Shown: in pieces, positions 1 through 9,351 of the stretch
Layout: every line of letters begins with the position of its first letter
Numbering within the stretch: the first letter of the stretch is position 1
Origin: Cyclobacterium roseum
Lineage (GTDB): Bacteria; Bacteroidota; Bacteroidia; Cytophagales; Cyclobacteriaceae
Direction: 5' to 3'
Assembly (NCBI RefSeq): GCF_010119225.1
Contig: NZ_WNKF01000007.1
Span: 186,001 to 250,000 of the forward strand
DNA length: 64,000 nucleotides
Made by a program: the position numbers and the translations under genes
The notes under the pieces: model-generated
What the model saw: the letters and a program-made list of their open reading frames with translations, nothing else
What the model was told of the DNA's origin: nothing
The model's database searches: none

Positions 1-245
1 TGCAGGTTCATATGTAACTACATCACGTTAAAAAGGAATGGAGGGGTTGCCTGAGGGATAAAAAGATTTTTGATCGGAGTATTAAATGGCTTGGATAGTG
101 ATACAAGTAGATAAATTTTCCTATTAAAGTGGGCTGGAACATGCTAAATGGCGAAATTCATGAAACTAAAAATTGTTGTTTTCATTTTAATTAGTTAAAA
201 TAAACGATTAATATCCTGATTATACCAAGCTAATTACCTAATCTC

Positions 246-1649
246 ATGACAAAACGCAGAGAATTTTTAAAGAAATCCGCCATAAGTTCCGCAGGAATTT
301 CCATTGGGGGGTTGGGATTCAGTGCAAAAAGTTATGCTTCCATCATAGGTTCCAATGAGCGCATTAACCTTGCTCAAATTGGAATACGAAACCAGGGAAC
401 CGTACACATTAATAATTATTGCAGCCTGAAGGACAGTCACAATGTGGTTTTAAAGGTGCTTTGCGATACTGATGAAGCACTCTTTGATTCCAAATCCAAG
501 ATAGTTGCCGATAAGACCGGCACCAGGCCGGCACTGGAATGGGATATAAGGAAGGTGCTGGAAAACAAAGAAATCGATGCGGTATCTATGGCTACACCCA
601 ATCACTGGCATGCCTTGGGGACTGTTTGGGCCTGTCAGGCAGGAAAGCATGTCTATGTGGAAAAGCCTGCATCCCATAACCTATGGGAAGGTAGGAAGAT
701 GGTGGAAGCTGCCCAAAAGACTGGGTTGACGGTGCAGGTAGGATTAACCAACAGGGCCTATAATAATGTAAGGGAAGCCATGCAGTTCCTTCATGAAGGA
801 GGTATCGGAAAGCTATATATGGCCCGTGCGCTTACGTACAAATTACGCAATTCCTACGGCACCGCAAAAGACTCCAGGCCCCCGGCCAATTTCCATTACG
901 ACCTTTGGTTGGGCCCGGCATCCTACCGTCCCTACAATGAGAAGCGCAGTCACTACAACTGGCATTGGTTCTGGGATACGGGAAACGGTGATTCGGGAAA
1001 CACAGGTACCCACCAGCTGGACATTGCGCGTTGGGGACTACAGAAGCATGAACATCCCGAAACCATTTATTCCATGGGAGGATTATACGGGTTCAATCAG
1101 GATGAATGCCAGCCCGACAACTGCACCCCCGGCACCATGGTTTATGGAGATGTGGAAACCTATGGGCATGACAAATCCATGCAGGAAACCCCCAATATTC
1201 AGACTGCCTTGTTTAAATATACAGATGGGACCCTTCTTGAATATGAGGCCCGGGGCAGGTATACCAACCAGGAAGGGAGCGACGGCAAGGAAGTGGGTAA
1301 CCTCTTTTACGGATCGGAGGGTTGGCTGGAAATCGCCGGTAATAGCTGGAGAGCGTTCCATCAGGGGGAATCCCAACCATTTGCCAGCTCAAAAGACAGC
1401 AGTTCTGCGCAGGAGGCCACGCTGTTCTCTAATTTCATTGAATCAATCCGTTCCGGGAACCATAAGCTGCTACAGTGTGATATGCGGGAAGGTTTTTATT
1501 CCAGCGCCTTGCCCTTACTGGCCAATATTTCCTACCGGGTGAAGCGCGAACTGAAATTTATGGGCGATTATGAAAAATTCGCCAACGATTCAGAGGCGGA
1601 CACCTTGCTATCCAGGGTATACCGGGAGCCTTATTCCATTCCTAATTAG
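246..1649 (+). CDS. Tat-exported Gfo/Idh/MocA-family oxidoreductase
   Basis: Predicted periplasmic NAD(P)-dependent oxidoreductase of 467 residues acting on a sugar or cyclitol derivative; the exact substrate cannot be read from sequence. The N terminus carries a twin-arginine signal (KRREFLKKS, residues 3-11) followed by a glycine/serine-rich hydrophobic stretch, typical of the secreted Bacteroidota branch of this family. A Rossmann segment starts near residue 40, and the family motif EKP lies at residues 139-141 (sequence YVEKPASHN). The C-terminal half has the mixed alpha/beta substrate domain, with GTHQLD and RWG segments. It stands alone upstream of a sigma factor/SusCD locus on the same strand, separated by 363 bases, so co-transcription is unlikely. 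Family assignment is secure; the reaction is not. Confidence 0.9.
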   Translation: MTKRREFLKKSAISSAGISIGGLGFSAKSYASIIGSNERINLAQIGIRNQGTVHINNYCSLKDSHNVVLKVLCDTDEALFDSKSKIVADKTGTRPALEWDIRKVLENKEIDAVSMATPNHWHALGTVWACQAGKHVYVEKPASHNLWEGRKMVEAAQKTGLTVQVGLTNRAYNNVREAMQFLHEGGIGKLYMARALTYKLRNSYGTAKDSRPPANFHYDLWLGPASYRPYNEKRSHYNWHWFWDTGNGDSGNTGTHQLDIARWGLQKHEHPETIYSMGGLYGFNQDECQPDNCTPGTMVYGDVETYGHDKSMQETPNIQTALFKYTDGTLLEYEARGRYTNQEGSDGKEVGNLFYGSEGWLEIAGNSWRAFHQGESQPFASSKDSSSAQEATLFSNFIESIRSGNHKLLQCDMREGFYSSALPLLANISYRVKRELKFMGDYEKFANDSEADTLLSRVYREPYSIPN

Positions 1650-1723
1650 CTTTTATTTATCAGTTTAAAGATATGCTGTAAATCCGTAACACCATTCTAT
1701 ATTCAATTGATTAACAAAGGGTA

Positions 1724-1790
1724 AAACCTGTCAGGTTTCACCTACTCAATGTTTGGTTTTGGCTGAATATCGATAAAAACCTGACAGATT
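1724..1790. repeat. Inverted repeat AAACCTGTCAGGTTT with a distal inverted copy
   Basis: AAACCTGTCAGGTTT at 1724-1738 reads the same on both strands apart from its centre. AAACCTGACAGAT at about 1778-1790 matches the reverse complement of the left element at 12 of 13 positions. It may be a dispersed palindromic repeat or a hairpin. No T-run follows directly, so it does not look like a standard intrinsic terminator. Confidence 0.5.
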
Positions 1791-1988
1791 TACTGATTTT
1801 CGGTGTGTATTATGTACATACACGATTTTGGGGCTTTTCAATTTTGCCTCATTTGTTTTGGCCGTTCCATCTGGTAATGCTGCCATTTTTAAAGTAAAAA
1901 CCTGGATTCTGCTTTTCAGAAATTTCTCGAAGAAATCAAACAATTTGAATGATGTAATTAATTTTATTTCATTGCTATCAAATTCAAA

Positions 1989-1996
1989 TACTTTTG
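1989..1996 (+). promoter_or_regulatory. Putative Bacteroidota -7 element (TACTTTTG)
   Basis: TACTTTTG fits the Bacteroidota housekeeping -7 consensus TAnnTTTG and lies 16 bases before the ATG of the sigma-factor gene. I do not see a convincing -33 element, and the implied leader is very short, so this is tentative. Confidence 0.35.
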
Positions 1997-2012
1997 GTAA
2001 CTTGAAAATACA

Positions 2013-2627
2013 ATGGACCCATTAAAACTTCGGTTTCTTCTAAAAAAAATAGGAGAAAGTAATGATGAACGTGCTTTCTCGGTGTTTTTTGATCATTACC
2101 ATACCCGGTTGATCGAGCTGGCCATGCTTTTTGTACCCCGTTATGATCAGGCAGAAGAAGTGGTAGCAGATGTTTTCCTAAAGATATTGCAAAAAAAGGC
2201 CACGTTATTGGGTATTGAAAAATTTGAAGGGTATCTGTTTAAAATGGTGAAGCACGAATGCCTTAATTATTTGAAAAAAAGAAAAAAGCAGGATTCTGGT
2301 AATGTGTTGGTGGATGATATTCAGGATTACCATTGCTCCGACAAAAGTGATCCCGAAAAAACGATGATCAACAATGATTTGGGCAGGTTGCTGCATCAGG
2401 TTATAGACCGTTTGCCGCCAAAAAGAAGGTTGGTTTTCAAAATGGTCAAAGATGATAACATGTCCTATAGGGAAGTGGGGAAAGTCCTGGAGATTTCCGA
2501 ACGCACGGTGGAAGTCCATTTAAAACTGGCCATTCAGGATCTTAGGAAAGTATTAAGTAGTTATTACCATGAAAACGATGAAATCATTCCCATTTCAAAA
2601 AAGCACTTTTTAACCATTTTTCTATAG
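2013..2627 (+). CDS. ECF RNA polymerase sigma factor (FecI-like)
   Basis: Extracytoplasmic-function sigma factor of 204 residues that would direct RNA polymerase to the downstream SusC/SusD genes under control of the adjacent FecR. Region 2 lies around residues 20-95 (FFDHYHTRL, then AEEVVADVF, then FEGYLFKMVKHECLNYLKK). Region 4 lies around 125-185 and contains LPPKRRLVFKMV and the helix-turn-helix core SYREVGKVLEISERTVEVHL. The gene is followed after 196 bases by the FecR gene and then by an STN-domain SusC, the standard arrangement of Bacteroidota cell-surface signalling. The C-terminal tail after region 4 is about 20 residues longer than in compact family members. Family and role are secure; the inducing ligand is unknown. 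Confidence 0.92.
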   Translation: MDPLKLRFLLKKIGESNDERAFSVFFDHYHTRLIELAMLFVPRYDQAEEVVADVFLKILQKKATLLGIEKFEGYLFKMVKHECLNYLKKRKKQDSGNVLVDDIQDYHCSDKSDPEKTMINNDLGRLLHQVIDRLPPKRRLVFKMVKDDNMSYREVGKVLEISERTVEVHLKLAIQDLRKVLSSYYHENDEIIPISKKHFLTIFL

Positions 2628-2823
2628 TCAGGCCGTTTTAAAACTGGGTGTAGGTTACCTTAAACCAAGATTATTGAGCCATATCCTAACCCCTAAAGGG
2701 ACTAAAGTCGGAAAGATTTTTTTCACCGATTTGGATGGTCGAATTTTCTTTTCAAAAAAATTCCGTTTTCCATTACGGGATATTTTCTAAATCCATGTCT
2801 TTAGTGGAAAGTAGTCGAATTGA

Positions 2824-3852
2824 ATGGATGAACATCAGCACATAGACAATTTAATAGTAAAGGTTTTAAATGGCAATGCTTCAAAACAAGAAAAAGCAAC
2901 AGTCAATCATTGGGCTGGGCTTTCCAGAAGCAATGCTTACGAATTCGAAAAACTGAAGGCCATTTGGAAACTACCTATAGAGGATTCCAAATTAATCGGA
3001 CATGAAGAGCAGAAGCAGAAAATCTGGAGGGCCTATGCTTCTGAAAGTCAATCATCAAAATGTGTGCCCGAAACCCCTTTTTACCGAAGGGGATGGGTGA
3101 GGGCAGCTGCTGTTCTTGCCATCATTCTTTTTCCGTTGTATGTATTTTATTTTGGCCAGGAGCGGGGCATTGAGGAAAAAGGGCCTGAAATGAAAATGAT
3201 CAGCAAGTCCAATCCTACTGGCCAAAAGTCCCTGATACAACTGCCCGATGGATCCAAAGTATGGTTGAATGCGGATAGCCAAATCAGCTTCTATGAGGGG
3301 TTTTCCGACTCACTGAGGGCCATTAAATTGGAGGGGGAGGCTTATTTTGATGTGGTGAGGGATAGCCTCAGACCTTTTGTTGTCGATGTTGAATCCTTAT
3401 CGGTAATGGTGTTGGGCACGGAATTCAATATCAGCGCTTTTGAGGCCGATAAGGATTTGAAGGTGACACTGGTGGACGGATCGGTCCAGGTATCCAATAC
3501 CCAACAGGAAAACGATTTAATCTTGAAGCCAGGGACGGGTCTTGTCTATTCCAAAGTAAAAAATCATTTTCATGAATTTTCCGAAACCAGCAACCCGGAA
3601 CTTTTTCACAGAACTACTGAGTGGAGGCATGGAAAACTCATTTTTGATGGGTGCAATTTTGAGGATTTTGTCAAGGAAATCAAACGCTGGTATGGGGTCA
3701 AGGTACAAGTGGTGGGTAACCCTCCGGAGGATTGGAACATAAGGGCCAGTTTCCAAAACGAGCTATTGACTAATGTAATGGATGCTGTTTCCTACAACAA
3801 GGCATTTCGGTACGAAATAAAAGGAAAAGAATTGATCATTATGTTTCACTAA
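2824..3852 (+). CDS. FecR-family anti-sigma factor
   Basis: Inner-membrane anti-sigma regulator of 342 residues, partner of the upstream ECF sigma factor. The cytoplasmic N terminus (residues 1-90) would bind the sigma factor. One membrane segment spans about residues 91-111 (WVRAAAVLAIILFPLYVFYF). The FecR domain follows at about 125-225 with the typical segments LPDGSKVWLNADS and GEAYFDV. A C-terminal DUF4974-like domain lies at about 268-341 (LIFDGCNFEDFVKEIKRWYG). This domain order is the usual one for Bacteroidota FecR proteins, whose periplasmic part contacts the STN domain of the cognate TonB-dependent transporter; that transporter is encoded 100 bases downstream. Confidence 0.93.
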   Translation: MDEHQHIDNLIVKVLNGNASKQEKATVNHWAGLSRSNAYEFEKLKAIWKLPIEDSKLIGHEEQKQKIWRAYASESQSSKCVPETPFYRRGWVRAAAVLAIILFPLYVFYFGQERGIEEKGPEMKMISKSNPTGQKSLIQLPDGSKVWLNADSQISFYEGFSDSLRAIKLEGEAYFDVVRDSLRPFVVDVESLSVMVLGTEFNISAFEADKDLKVTLVDGSVQVSNTQQENDLILKPGTGLVYSKVKNHFHEFSETSNPELFHRTTEWRHGKLIFDGCNFEDFVKEIKRWYGVKVQVVGNPPEDWNIRASFQNELLTNVMDAVSYNKAFRYEIKGKELIIMFH

Positions 3853-3877
3853 AAACAAACTGCCTATAGAAAAAAAA

Positions 3878-3907
3878 TACCGTATTGATGTGCCAATCAA
3901 TACGGTA
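3878..3907. repeat. 12-bp perfect hairpin between fecR-like and susC-like genes
   Basis: TACCGTATTGAT (3878-3889) pairs perfectly with ATCAATACGGTA (3896-3907) across a 6-base loop. On the plus strand no T-run follows. On the minus strand the stem would be followed by a run of T, because the plus strand has an A-run at 3870-3877. It may therefore stabilise the 5' end of the transporter mRNA, act as a processing or attenuation element, or stop antisense transcription. Confidence 0.6.
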
Positions 3908-3952
3908 GTAATCAGTTGTATTGCGTGTTAAAACAATAAACCTTGTAAAATT

Positions 3953-6900
3953 ATGAAAAAAAGAGTACTAAAACTACTACTTATGGGGGTAACCTATACC
4001 TTTATTGGCCTGGTATTCCAATTACTTTTCATCAACATGTTGTGGGCTACAGAATCGAATGCGCAGCGTGTAAAGCATATCAAAGACGTGATGGTCCGTG
4101 TAGAAATCCAGGACAAGACCTTAATGGAGACTTTTGGGATACTGGAACGGAAATCCCCCTTCAAGTTTGTCTATGACAAAAAGGATGCTTTTTTGAACCA
4201 AAAGTTCAACATTGAAAAGCAAACCTTATCCATAGAGGATATCCTGGTAGCCATTGCCAGGGAAAAGAAGCTCAAATTTAAACAGATCAATCACAACATA
4301 ACGGTAAGTAAACCAGTCAACTATCTCGAGGAAGGGATTAAGGTAGTGGATACCAATGTTGAAATTACGGGTAAGGTCATGGACGAAAACGGGGAGCCTC
4401 TTCCGGGTGCTACCGTTACCATAGAGGGCACGAGTACAGGAACAGTCACAGATATGAATGGCAATTTCTCTATAAGTCTGGACGAGGGAGAAGTGTTGGT
4501 AATTTCCTATATCGGTTATCAAACCAAAAAAATAACCATAGAAAATCAAACGCAGGTATCCGTTTCAATGGAATTGGACGATACTTCTTTGGGCGAAGTA
4601 GTGGTCATTGGCTATGGAACCCGTGAAAAAAAGGATCTTACGGGAGCCATTTCTCAAATTAGTTCAGATGAGATTACTAAGACCGCAAGTATGACTCCTG
4701 AACTGGCAATGCAGGGCAGGATGGCAGGTGTTTTTGTTTCCAATCCGGGATCAGACCCTAACGCCAGACCTTCCATTCGGATACGGGGTGTTAGTACCCT
4801 TGGGTATAATGATCCTTTATATGTGATCGATGGAGTTCCCTTGGTGGAAGGTGGAGCCGCTTCAGGAGATGCCCGTAGTCAGGATCAAAGGGGAAATGTC
4901 AATGTTTTTAACCTGATAAACCCAAATGACATCGAATCCATTTCGGTGTTAAAAGACGCATCTGCCACTGCTATTTACGGAGTCCGCGCTTCGAATGGAG
5001 TAATCCTGATCACTACCAAAAGGGGGGCAAAGGGAAAACCCAAAGTAAGCATTTCGTCACGATATGGCGTTCAAAACATTAGAAATGACTGGGAGGTAAT
5101 GAATACCCAGGATTATGTAGACACCTATTTAGAGGCCTTGAATAATAATCCCGCTGCATCTCCTGACCCTAATTTTTTCCAATTCTACGATAGCGGTTCC
5201 CCAGCGTATTTAGGAAATAGTCCTTATTATACAGATGCGTGGTTAGAGGCTACCAAGGTAAAGAATGCGGTAATCCAGGACCACAACGTATCCATTACTG
5301 GAGGCAATGAAATGTCGAATTATGCAGTGGGAGCTGGTTTTTCTGGTCAGGAGAATGCCATGTTTTCCAGTTCCTTCAACAGGTACTCGGCCTATGTCAA
5401 TTCGGATCATCAGGTAGCCAGCTGGTTGAAGGTTGGCGAATCCTTTCGGTTCGTGTATTCCCAAACGGCCGAGGACGGGGGAGCAGGCTTGAATACCGCT
5501 TTTTCGGCTCCCTGGCAACCCTTGTACGATCCTTCCGGTTTAAGAGGTTATGCGGCACCCGGCAGGACCGTTGGGGATACTTTTTTAAGCAACGGTTATG
5601 GTGGGGCTACCAGAAATAATTTTCTGGGCATTTCGGAATTGAATACGGTGCAAAGGGATATGATTCGGAACATAGGCTCTTTTTATGCCGAAGCAAGCCC
5701 GTTAGAAGGGTTGCGCTTGAGAGGTACATTTAGTTTTGATCAATTTTCGAATACCCAGCAAAGGTTTTTTGATCAAAGACGTGGAATTTTCGAAGCCAAC
5801 CAGGGAGTACCCTATTCGGGTGAGGGAAATACCTATAGGAGAAGGATAAATGAAAATATTAACATCGTTAAGGAATTCTTAATAGGGTATAATAAGAATT
5901 TTGGCAGTCATAGTATAGATCTGATCCTCAATGCCATGGATCAGGAAGTCCAATGGAACAATACGCAATTGGCAATTGATCAGAATTCGCCTTTACCTGG
6001 ATGGGATCAAAGAAGGATTGACGAAGGCTGGCCCCGAGAGGACAAAGGGTTACTTTATGAAAGGAATCCCTCAGGGCTCCAGGGATATATGGGTAGATTA
6101 AGTTATAATTTTGATAGTAAATATTATTTGGATGCTACCGTCAGAAGAGATGGGACTTCAAAGTTTGGGCCTGGCTACAAATGGGGAACCTTCCCCAGCT
6201 TTGGCGCAGCTTGGAGGATTTCTGCTGAGAATTTTGCCAATCAAAGTTTTATTGATGATCTCAAATTAAGAATAGGATGGGGACAAACAGGAAATCAGGA
6301 GACACGTGATTTTGCATTTTTATCCCTTGTCAATTTTAATCCGGTATATTCCTTGGGATCCGGTGGCGCAGCCATAGGGGATGGCAACATACAATCGGCA
6401 GCTGCTTTGGGAGATTTTCCCATAGTGGATATGAGTTGGGAAACCGTCACCACTACTAATATCGGTATAGATGCCTTATTGTTTAGCAACCGTCTTTCAT
6501 TAACGGTGGAATACTATCAGAGGTACACGGATGGTATCCTGCAAGCAATCAATATCCCTCAGGTAATAGGGGCTCTCTCTCAACCGGTGGTTAATCTCGC
6601 CAATGTAGACAACCGAGGATTTGAGCTGCAGGGAAGTTTTCAAGATCAGGTGGGTCCTTTCAGTTACTCTATAGGAGCCAATTTGACTACTGTAAGAAAC
6701 AGGGTTTCCAATCTATACCAGGGAAGGCCATCTGGAGGAAATTCAAATAGAATCGAAGAAGGCAGACCAATAAATTTTTTATGGGGATATGTTACCGATG
6801 GGATATTCCAAACGGAAGAGCAAGTTGCGGACTGGCTGGCAGCACAGGAGGATCCCGGATTTCAGGCCCAAAAATCTCCCGGGGACATTCGATTTGTGGA

Positions 6901-7456
6901 TATTCAGGGGCCACCGCAAGAATCTGACGGAGAAAATGCATTTTTCAGTCCCAGCCCGGATGGAAGGATTGATGCCTTTGACCAAACCTATATCGGTAAA
7001 TCCATACCGGGATATTATTACGGTATTAATTTAGGGTTAAACTATAATAATTTTGATTTTACCATAGACTTCCGGGGCATGGGTGATGTTCAACGGATTT
7101 TCACCAATGGCTTGCAAAGTGTCGGTTCCGGAGGGGGAAATTACCTGGTGGACTACCTGGACCGATGGACACCGGACAATCCATCGAATACCATACCAAG
7201 AGCCATCACAGATGACCCATCCGGAAACAATAGAATCGCAGACCGGCATGTGACCAACGCAGGTTTTTTCAGGTTTCAAAATTTCCAGTTAGGTTATAAT
7301 GTCACCGGAAACCTGCTTTCCAAATTGGGGGTAAGTAATTTAAGGGCCTATCTGATGGGGCAAAACCTGTTGGTTTTCAGTCCGTATCCCGGCCTGGACC
7401 CTGAAAATGATACTACTCCCACCACCTTTATTTTGGGTGTAAACCTTGGATTTTAA
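3953..7456 (+). CDS. SusC/RagA-family TonB-dependent outer-membrane transporter with STN domain
   Basis: Outer-membrane transporter of 1167 residues that imports a substrate, probably a glycan or other oligomer, using TonB energy together with the SusD-like lipoprotein encoded next. A signal peptide covers roughly residues 1-38. An STN signalling domain lies at about 50-115, which links the protein to the upstream FecR/sigma pair. A carboxypeptidase-regulatory-like domain follows at about 137-207 (ITGKVMDENGEPLPGATV), then the plug at about 215-345 with the SusC signature VVVIGYGTREKKDLTGAIS and IRGVSTLGYNDPLYVIDGVP. The rest is beta-barrel, ending in the usual ...FILGVNLGF. The length is normal for the STN-containing subclass. 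Substrate cannot be inferred, since no glycoside hydrolase is adjacent. Confidence 0.96.
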   Translation: MKKRVLKLLLMGVTYTFIGLVFQLLFINMLWATESNAQRVKHIKDVMVRVEIQDKTLMETFGILERKSPFKFVYDKKDAFLNQKFNIEKQTLSIEDILVAIAREKKLKFKQINHNITVSKPVNYLEEGIKVVDTNVEITGKVMDENGEPLPGATVTIEGTSTGTVTDMNGNFSISLDEGEVLVISYIGYQTKKITIENQTQVSVSMELDDTSLGEVVVIGYGTREKKDLTGAISQISSDEITKTASMTPELAMQGRMAGVFVSNPGSDPNARPSIRIRGVSTLGYNDPLYVIDGVPLVEGGAASGDARSQDQRGNVNVFNLINPNDIESISVLKDASATAIYGVRASNGVILITTKRGAKGKPKVSISSRYGVQNIRNDWEVMNTQDYVDTYLEALNNNPAASPDPNFFQFYDSGSPAYLGNSPYYTDAWLEATKVKNAVIQDHNVSITGGNEMSNYAVGAGFSGQENAMFSSSFNRYSAYVNSDHQVASWLKVGESFRFVYSQTAEDGGAGLNTAFSAPWQPLYDPSGLRGYAAPGRTVGDTFLSNGYGGATRNNFLGISELNTVQRDMIRNIGSFYAEASPLEGLRLRGTFSFDQFSNTQQRFFDQRRGIFEANQGVPYSGEGNTYRRRINENINIVKEFLIGYNKNFGSHSIDLILNAMDQEVQWNNTQLAIDQNSPLPGWDQRRIDEGWPREDKGLLYERNPSGLQGYMGRLSYNFDSKYYLDATVRRDGTSKFGPGYKWGTFPSFGAAWRISAENFANQSFIDDLKLRIGWGQTGNQETRDFAFLSLVNFNPVYSLGSGGAAIGDGNIQSAAALGDFPIVDMSWETVTTTNIGIDALLFSNRLSLTVEYYQRYTDGILQAINIPQVIGALSQPVVNLANVDNRGFELQGSFQDQVGPFSYSIGANLTTVRNRVSNLYQGRPSGGNSNRIEEGRPINFLWGYVTDGIFQTEEQVADWLAAQEDPGFQAQKSPGDIRFVDIQGPPQESDGENAFFSPSPDGRIDAFDQTYIGKSIPGYYYGINLGLNYNNFDFTIDFRGMGDVQRIFTNGLQSVGSGGGNYLVDYLDRWTPDNPSNTIPRAITDDPSGNNRIADRHVTNAGFFRFQNFQLGYNVTGNLLSKLGVSNLRAYLMGQNLLVFSPYPGLDPENDTTPTTFILGVNLGF

Positions 7457-7472
7457 CAAAACCGAAATTAAG

Positions 7473-9008
7473 ATGAAAAATATATATCATATTATCAGTG
7501 TGATGGCATTCGCTGGTTTGGTTTTCATTTCCTGCGATGATTCCACCATCGAATTAGATCCCATCGGAGATACCGAGGCTGGTTTTTTTCAAACAGAAGA
7601 GCAGATGAATCAGGCCGCATTGGGCATTTATCAAAAAGTCACCTTTTTTTATACCTTTAGGGGTGGTCCAAACAATTTCCTACAGGCGATCTGGCAGTTG
7701 CCAAGTGATGACCTGACCACAGAAGCCAACCACCCCCATGAGTTTTTTGTTGGTTTGAATGGGAATAATGGACAGTTGAATGCCTTTTATAGATTTTCCT
7801 ACCAATTGATTGCACGTGCCAATACCCTTCTGGAAAAAATAGAAGAAAATGGATCCTTTGCGTATGAAAACCAACCTGAATTGATGGATTACCATCGAGG
7901 AGAGGCTTTGTTTTTAAGGGCATGGATGTATTTCAGGCTTTGGAACACCTACGGTACGGCACCCTTGGTCACGGATAGAATTATTGCTTTGGAAAATGCC
8001 TTTCCTCCGAATTCGGAAGGTACCGAACTTCTGGATCAGGCTATTCTTGATCTGGAAGAAGCAGCACAGATTTTACCTGAATCCTGGGATGATGCCAATA
8101 AGGGTAGAGTGACGCGCAATTCTGCCTTGGGATTAAGAGGAAAAGCTTTGGTGTTTAGAGGAACCGTTACCGCAAATAATTCAGACTTTACCGCAGCTAT
8201 TCAGGATTTTGATGCCATTTCAGGGATTTCGTTGGCGCCCAATTATGGCGATAATTTTAATGCTGCGATAGAAAATAATGACGAATCCCTTTTCGAGTTT
8301 CAAGCCAACAATCAGACGGCATTAAATAATGTGTTTCTGGACAACGATAGTTTTGCCGTAGTCGGCGATATTGGTGCTTATTATGGGCATTTTGTCAGGC
8401 GACCCTCTTGGGTAGGAAATACGGTTTATTCTGCTACCTCCTCGCTGATCAATGAATTTGAGGCAGGAGATCCCAGAATCAACTATGTGCTAGACCCAGA
8501 ACCTGATCAGGTCACCAATGTTGTAAAATATATTCGGGATGGAAATTGGACCAATCCTCCGGGAGGGCCTAATGGCTCTAGCAGGAATAACCCAAGAATT
8601 CTCAGGTACGCAGATGTATTGCTTTTGAAGGCAGAAGCCATCGTCCGTTCGGGAGGAAACCTGCCAGAAGCCGTTGCCATTTTGAACCAAATCCGGGAAA
8701 GGGCACGAATGTCCGTAGAGAACGGGGAAACCTCTCCGGTTCCGGCGGATTACATGCTAGCTGGAAATGGAGAGAACACAGTTCTTGAGTGGATTTTTAA
8801 GGAAAGAAGGATGGAGTTGGCTTGCGAGGAAGGTCACCGTTGGTATGATTTACGAAGGAGACATCTGGCAGGTGAAATTGATCTGAAATCATGGGATTTT
8901 GACAGCAAAAGAATTGACCTTGAATTTGAAGATTACCATGTGAATTTCCCCCTACCTGAAATCGAAGTAATAGAAAATGAGAACTTGAACCAGAATACCG
9001 GGTATTAA
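7473..9008 (+). CDS. SusD/RagB-family outer-membrane nutrient-binding lipoprotein
   Basis: Surface lipoprotein of about 511 residues that caps the SusC-like barrel and binds substrate. I choose the ATG at 7473 because an upstream in-frame ATG at 7446 would overlap the end of the transporter gene and spoil the signal peptide. From 7473 the protein starts with MKNIYHIISVMAF and a lipobox ending in ISC near residue 20. SusD hallmarks are the N-terminal TPR-like helices (ALGIYQKV, YHRGEALFLRAWMYFRLWNTYG) and the C-terminal LRYADVLLLKAEAI and ERRMELACEEGHRWYDLRR. The start lies 16 bases after the transporter stop codon, so the two are co-transcribed. The unit ends at the terminator at 9053-9101. 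Confidence 0.96.
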   Translation: MKNIYHIISVMAFAGLVFISCDDSTIELDPIGDTEAGFFQTEEQMNQAALGIYQKVTFFYTFRGGPNNFLQAIWQLPSDDLTTEANHPHEFFVGLNGNNGQLNAFYRFSYQLIARANTLLEKIEENGSFAYENQPELMDYHRGEALFLRAWMYFRLWNTYGTAPLVTDRIIALENAFPPNSEGTELLDQAILDLEEAAQILPESWDDANKGRVTRNSALGLRGKALVFRGTVTANNSDFTAAIQDFDAISGISLAPNYGDNFNAAIENNDESLFEFQANNQTALNNVFLDNDSFAVVGDIGAYYGHFVRRPSWVGNTVYSATSSLINEFEAGDPRINYVLDPEPDQVTNVVKYIRDGNWTNPPGGPNGSSRNNPRILRYADVLLLKAEAIVRSGGNLPEAVAILNQIRERARMSVENGETSPVPADYMLAGNGENTVLEWIFKERRMELACEEGHRWYDLRRRHLAGEIDLKSWDFDSKRIDLEFEDYHVNFPLPEIEVIENENLNQNTGY

Positions 9009-9052
9009 AAGGCTTACCTATCGAACCTATTGAATTGTAGAAATGGGCATGG

Positions 9053-9101
9053 ACCCCGGCAATGAAGAAAGGATACCTTTCCCAGTTCCGGGGTTTTTTT
9101 T
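9053..9101 (+). terminator. Intrinsic terminator after SusCD
   Basis: ACCCCGG (9053-9059) pairs with CCGGGGT (9088-9094), enclosing an inner hairpin GAAAGG-ATA-CCTTTC (9067-9081), and is followed directly by an uninterrupted T-run. It lies 44 bases after the SusD-like stop codon and closes the transport operon. Confidence 0.85.
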
Positions 9102-9123
9102 ATTAATTTCAAGCAATAACTAA

Positions 9124-9351
9124 AAAGCCATAGATGCCTTATTTATGGAAGTAGGTACCAATATTTTTCTGGCCAACGGACACAACTATCAGGATGAGCG
9201 CTTGCGTCTGTATTTGCCGGGTAATGGTGCCCTGCTCACCGCTGTGGCCATGATGTGTGCAGGATATGGAGATTCGGTCGATCCCTTACCTGGTTTTCCC
9301 GATGACGGTACCTGGGAGGTCAAGTGGGAAGGGTTAAGTAAAATGTGGTGA
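9124..9351 (+). pseudogene. C-terminal remnant of a larger protein
   Basis: About 75 codons, readable from 9124 after a stop codon at 9121. The peptide contains YLPGNGALLTAVAMMCAG and ends in DGTWEVKWEGLSKMW. It looks like the tail of a longer secreted enzyme: it begins mid-domain, has no signal peptide and has no room for an N-terminal part. The ALLTAVAMMCAG...PGFP-DGTW pattern reminds me of the end of large exported Bacteroidota proteins, possibly glycosidase-like, but I cannot name the family. It is probably a deletion remnant just behind the transport operon; an intact short gene starting at ATG 9145 is the less likely alternative. Confidence 0.5.

Larger units (their letters stand above)
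1650..2012. other. Intergenic spacer with an inverted repeat
   Basis: This 363-base AT-rich gap separates the oxidoreductase from the sigma-factor gene. It contains a 15-base near-perfect palindrome at 1724-1738 (AAACCTGTCAGGTTT) and a related inverted copy at 1778-1790, so the pair could also form one long hairpin. A -7-like element lies at its right edge. Two short open frames on opposite strands (1746-1943 and 1828-2025) have no recognisable domain and I do not call them genes. Confidence 0.5.

Noticed and set aside
793-1542. Long open frame (249 codons) overlapping the Gfo/Idh/MocA gene in another frame
   Set aside because: The overlapping oxidoreductase has clear family motifs throughout; the alternative frame has no recognisable domain.
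1746-2025. Two short overlapping open frames on opposite strands (1746-1943 minus, 1828-2025 plus)
   Set aside because: Neither has a recognisable domain or start context; the plus frame runs across the predicted promoter of the sigma-factor gene.
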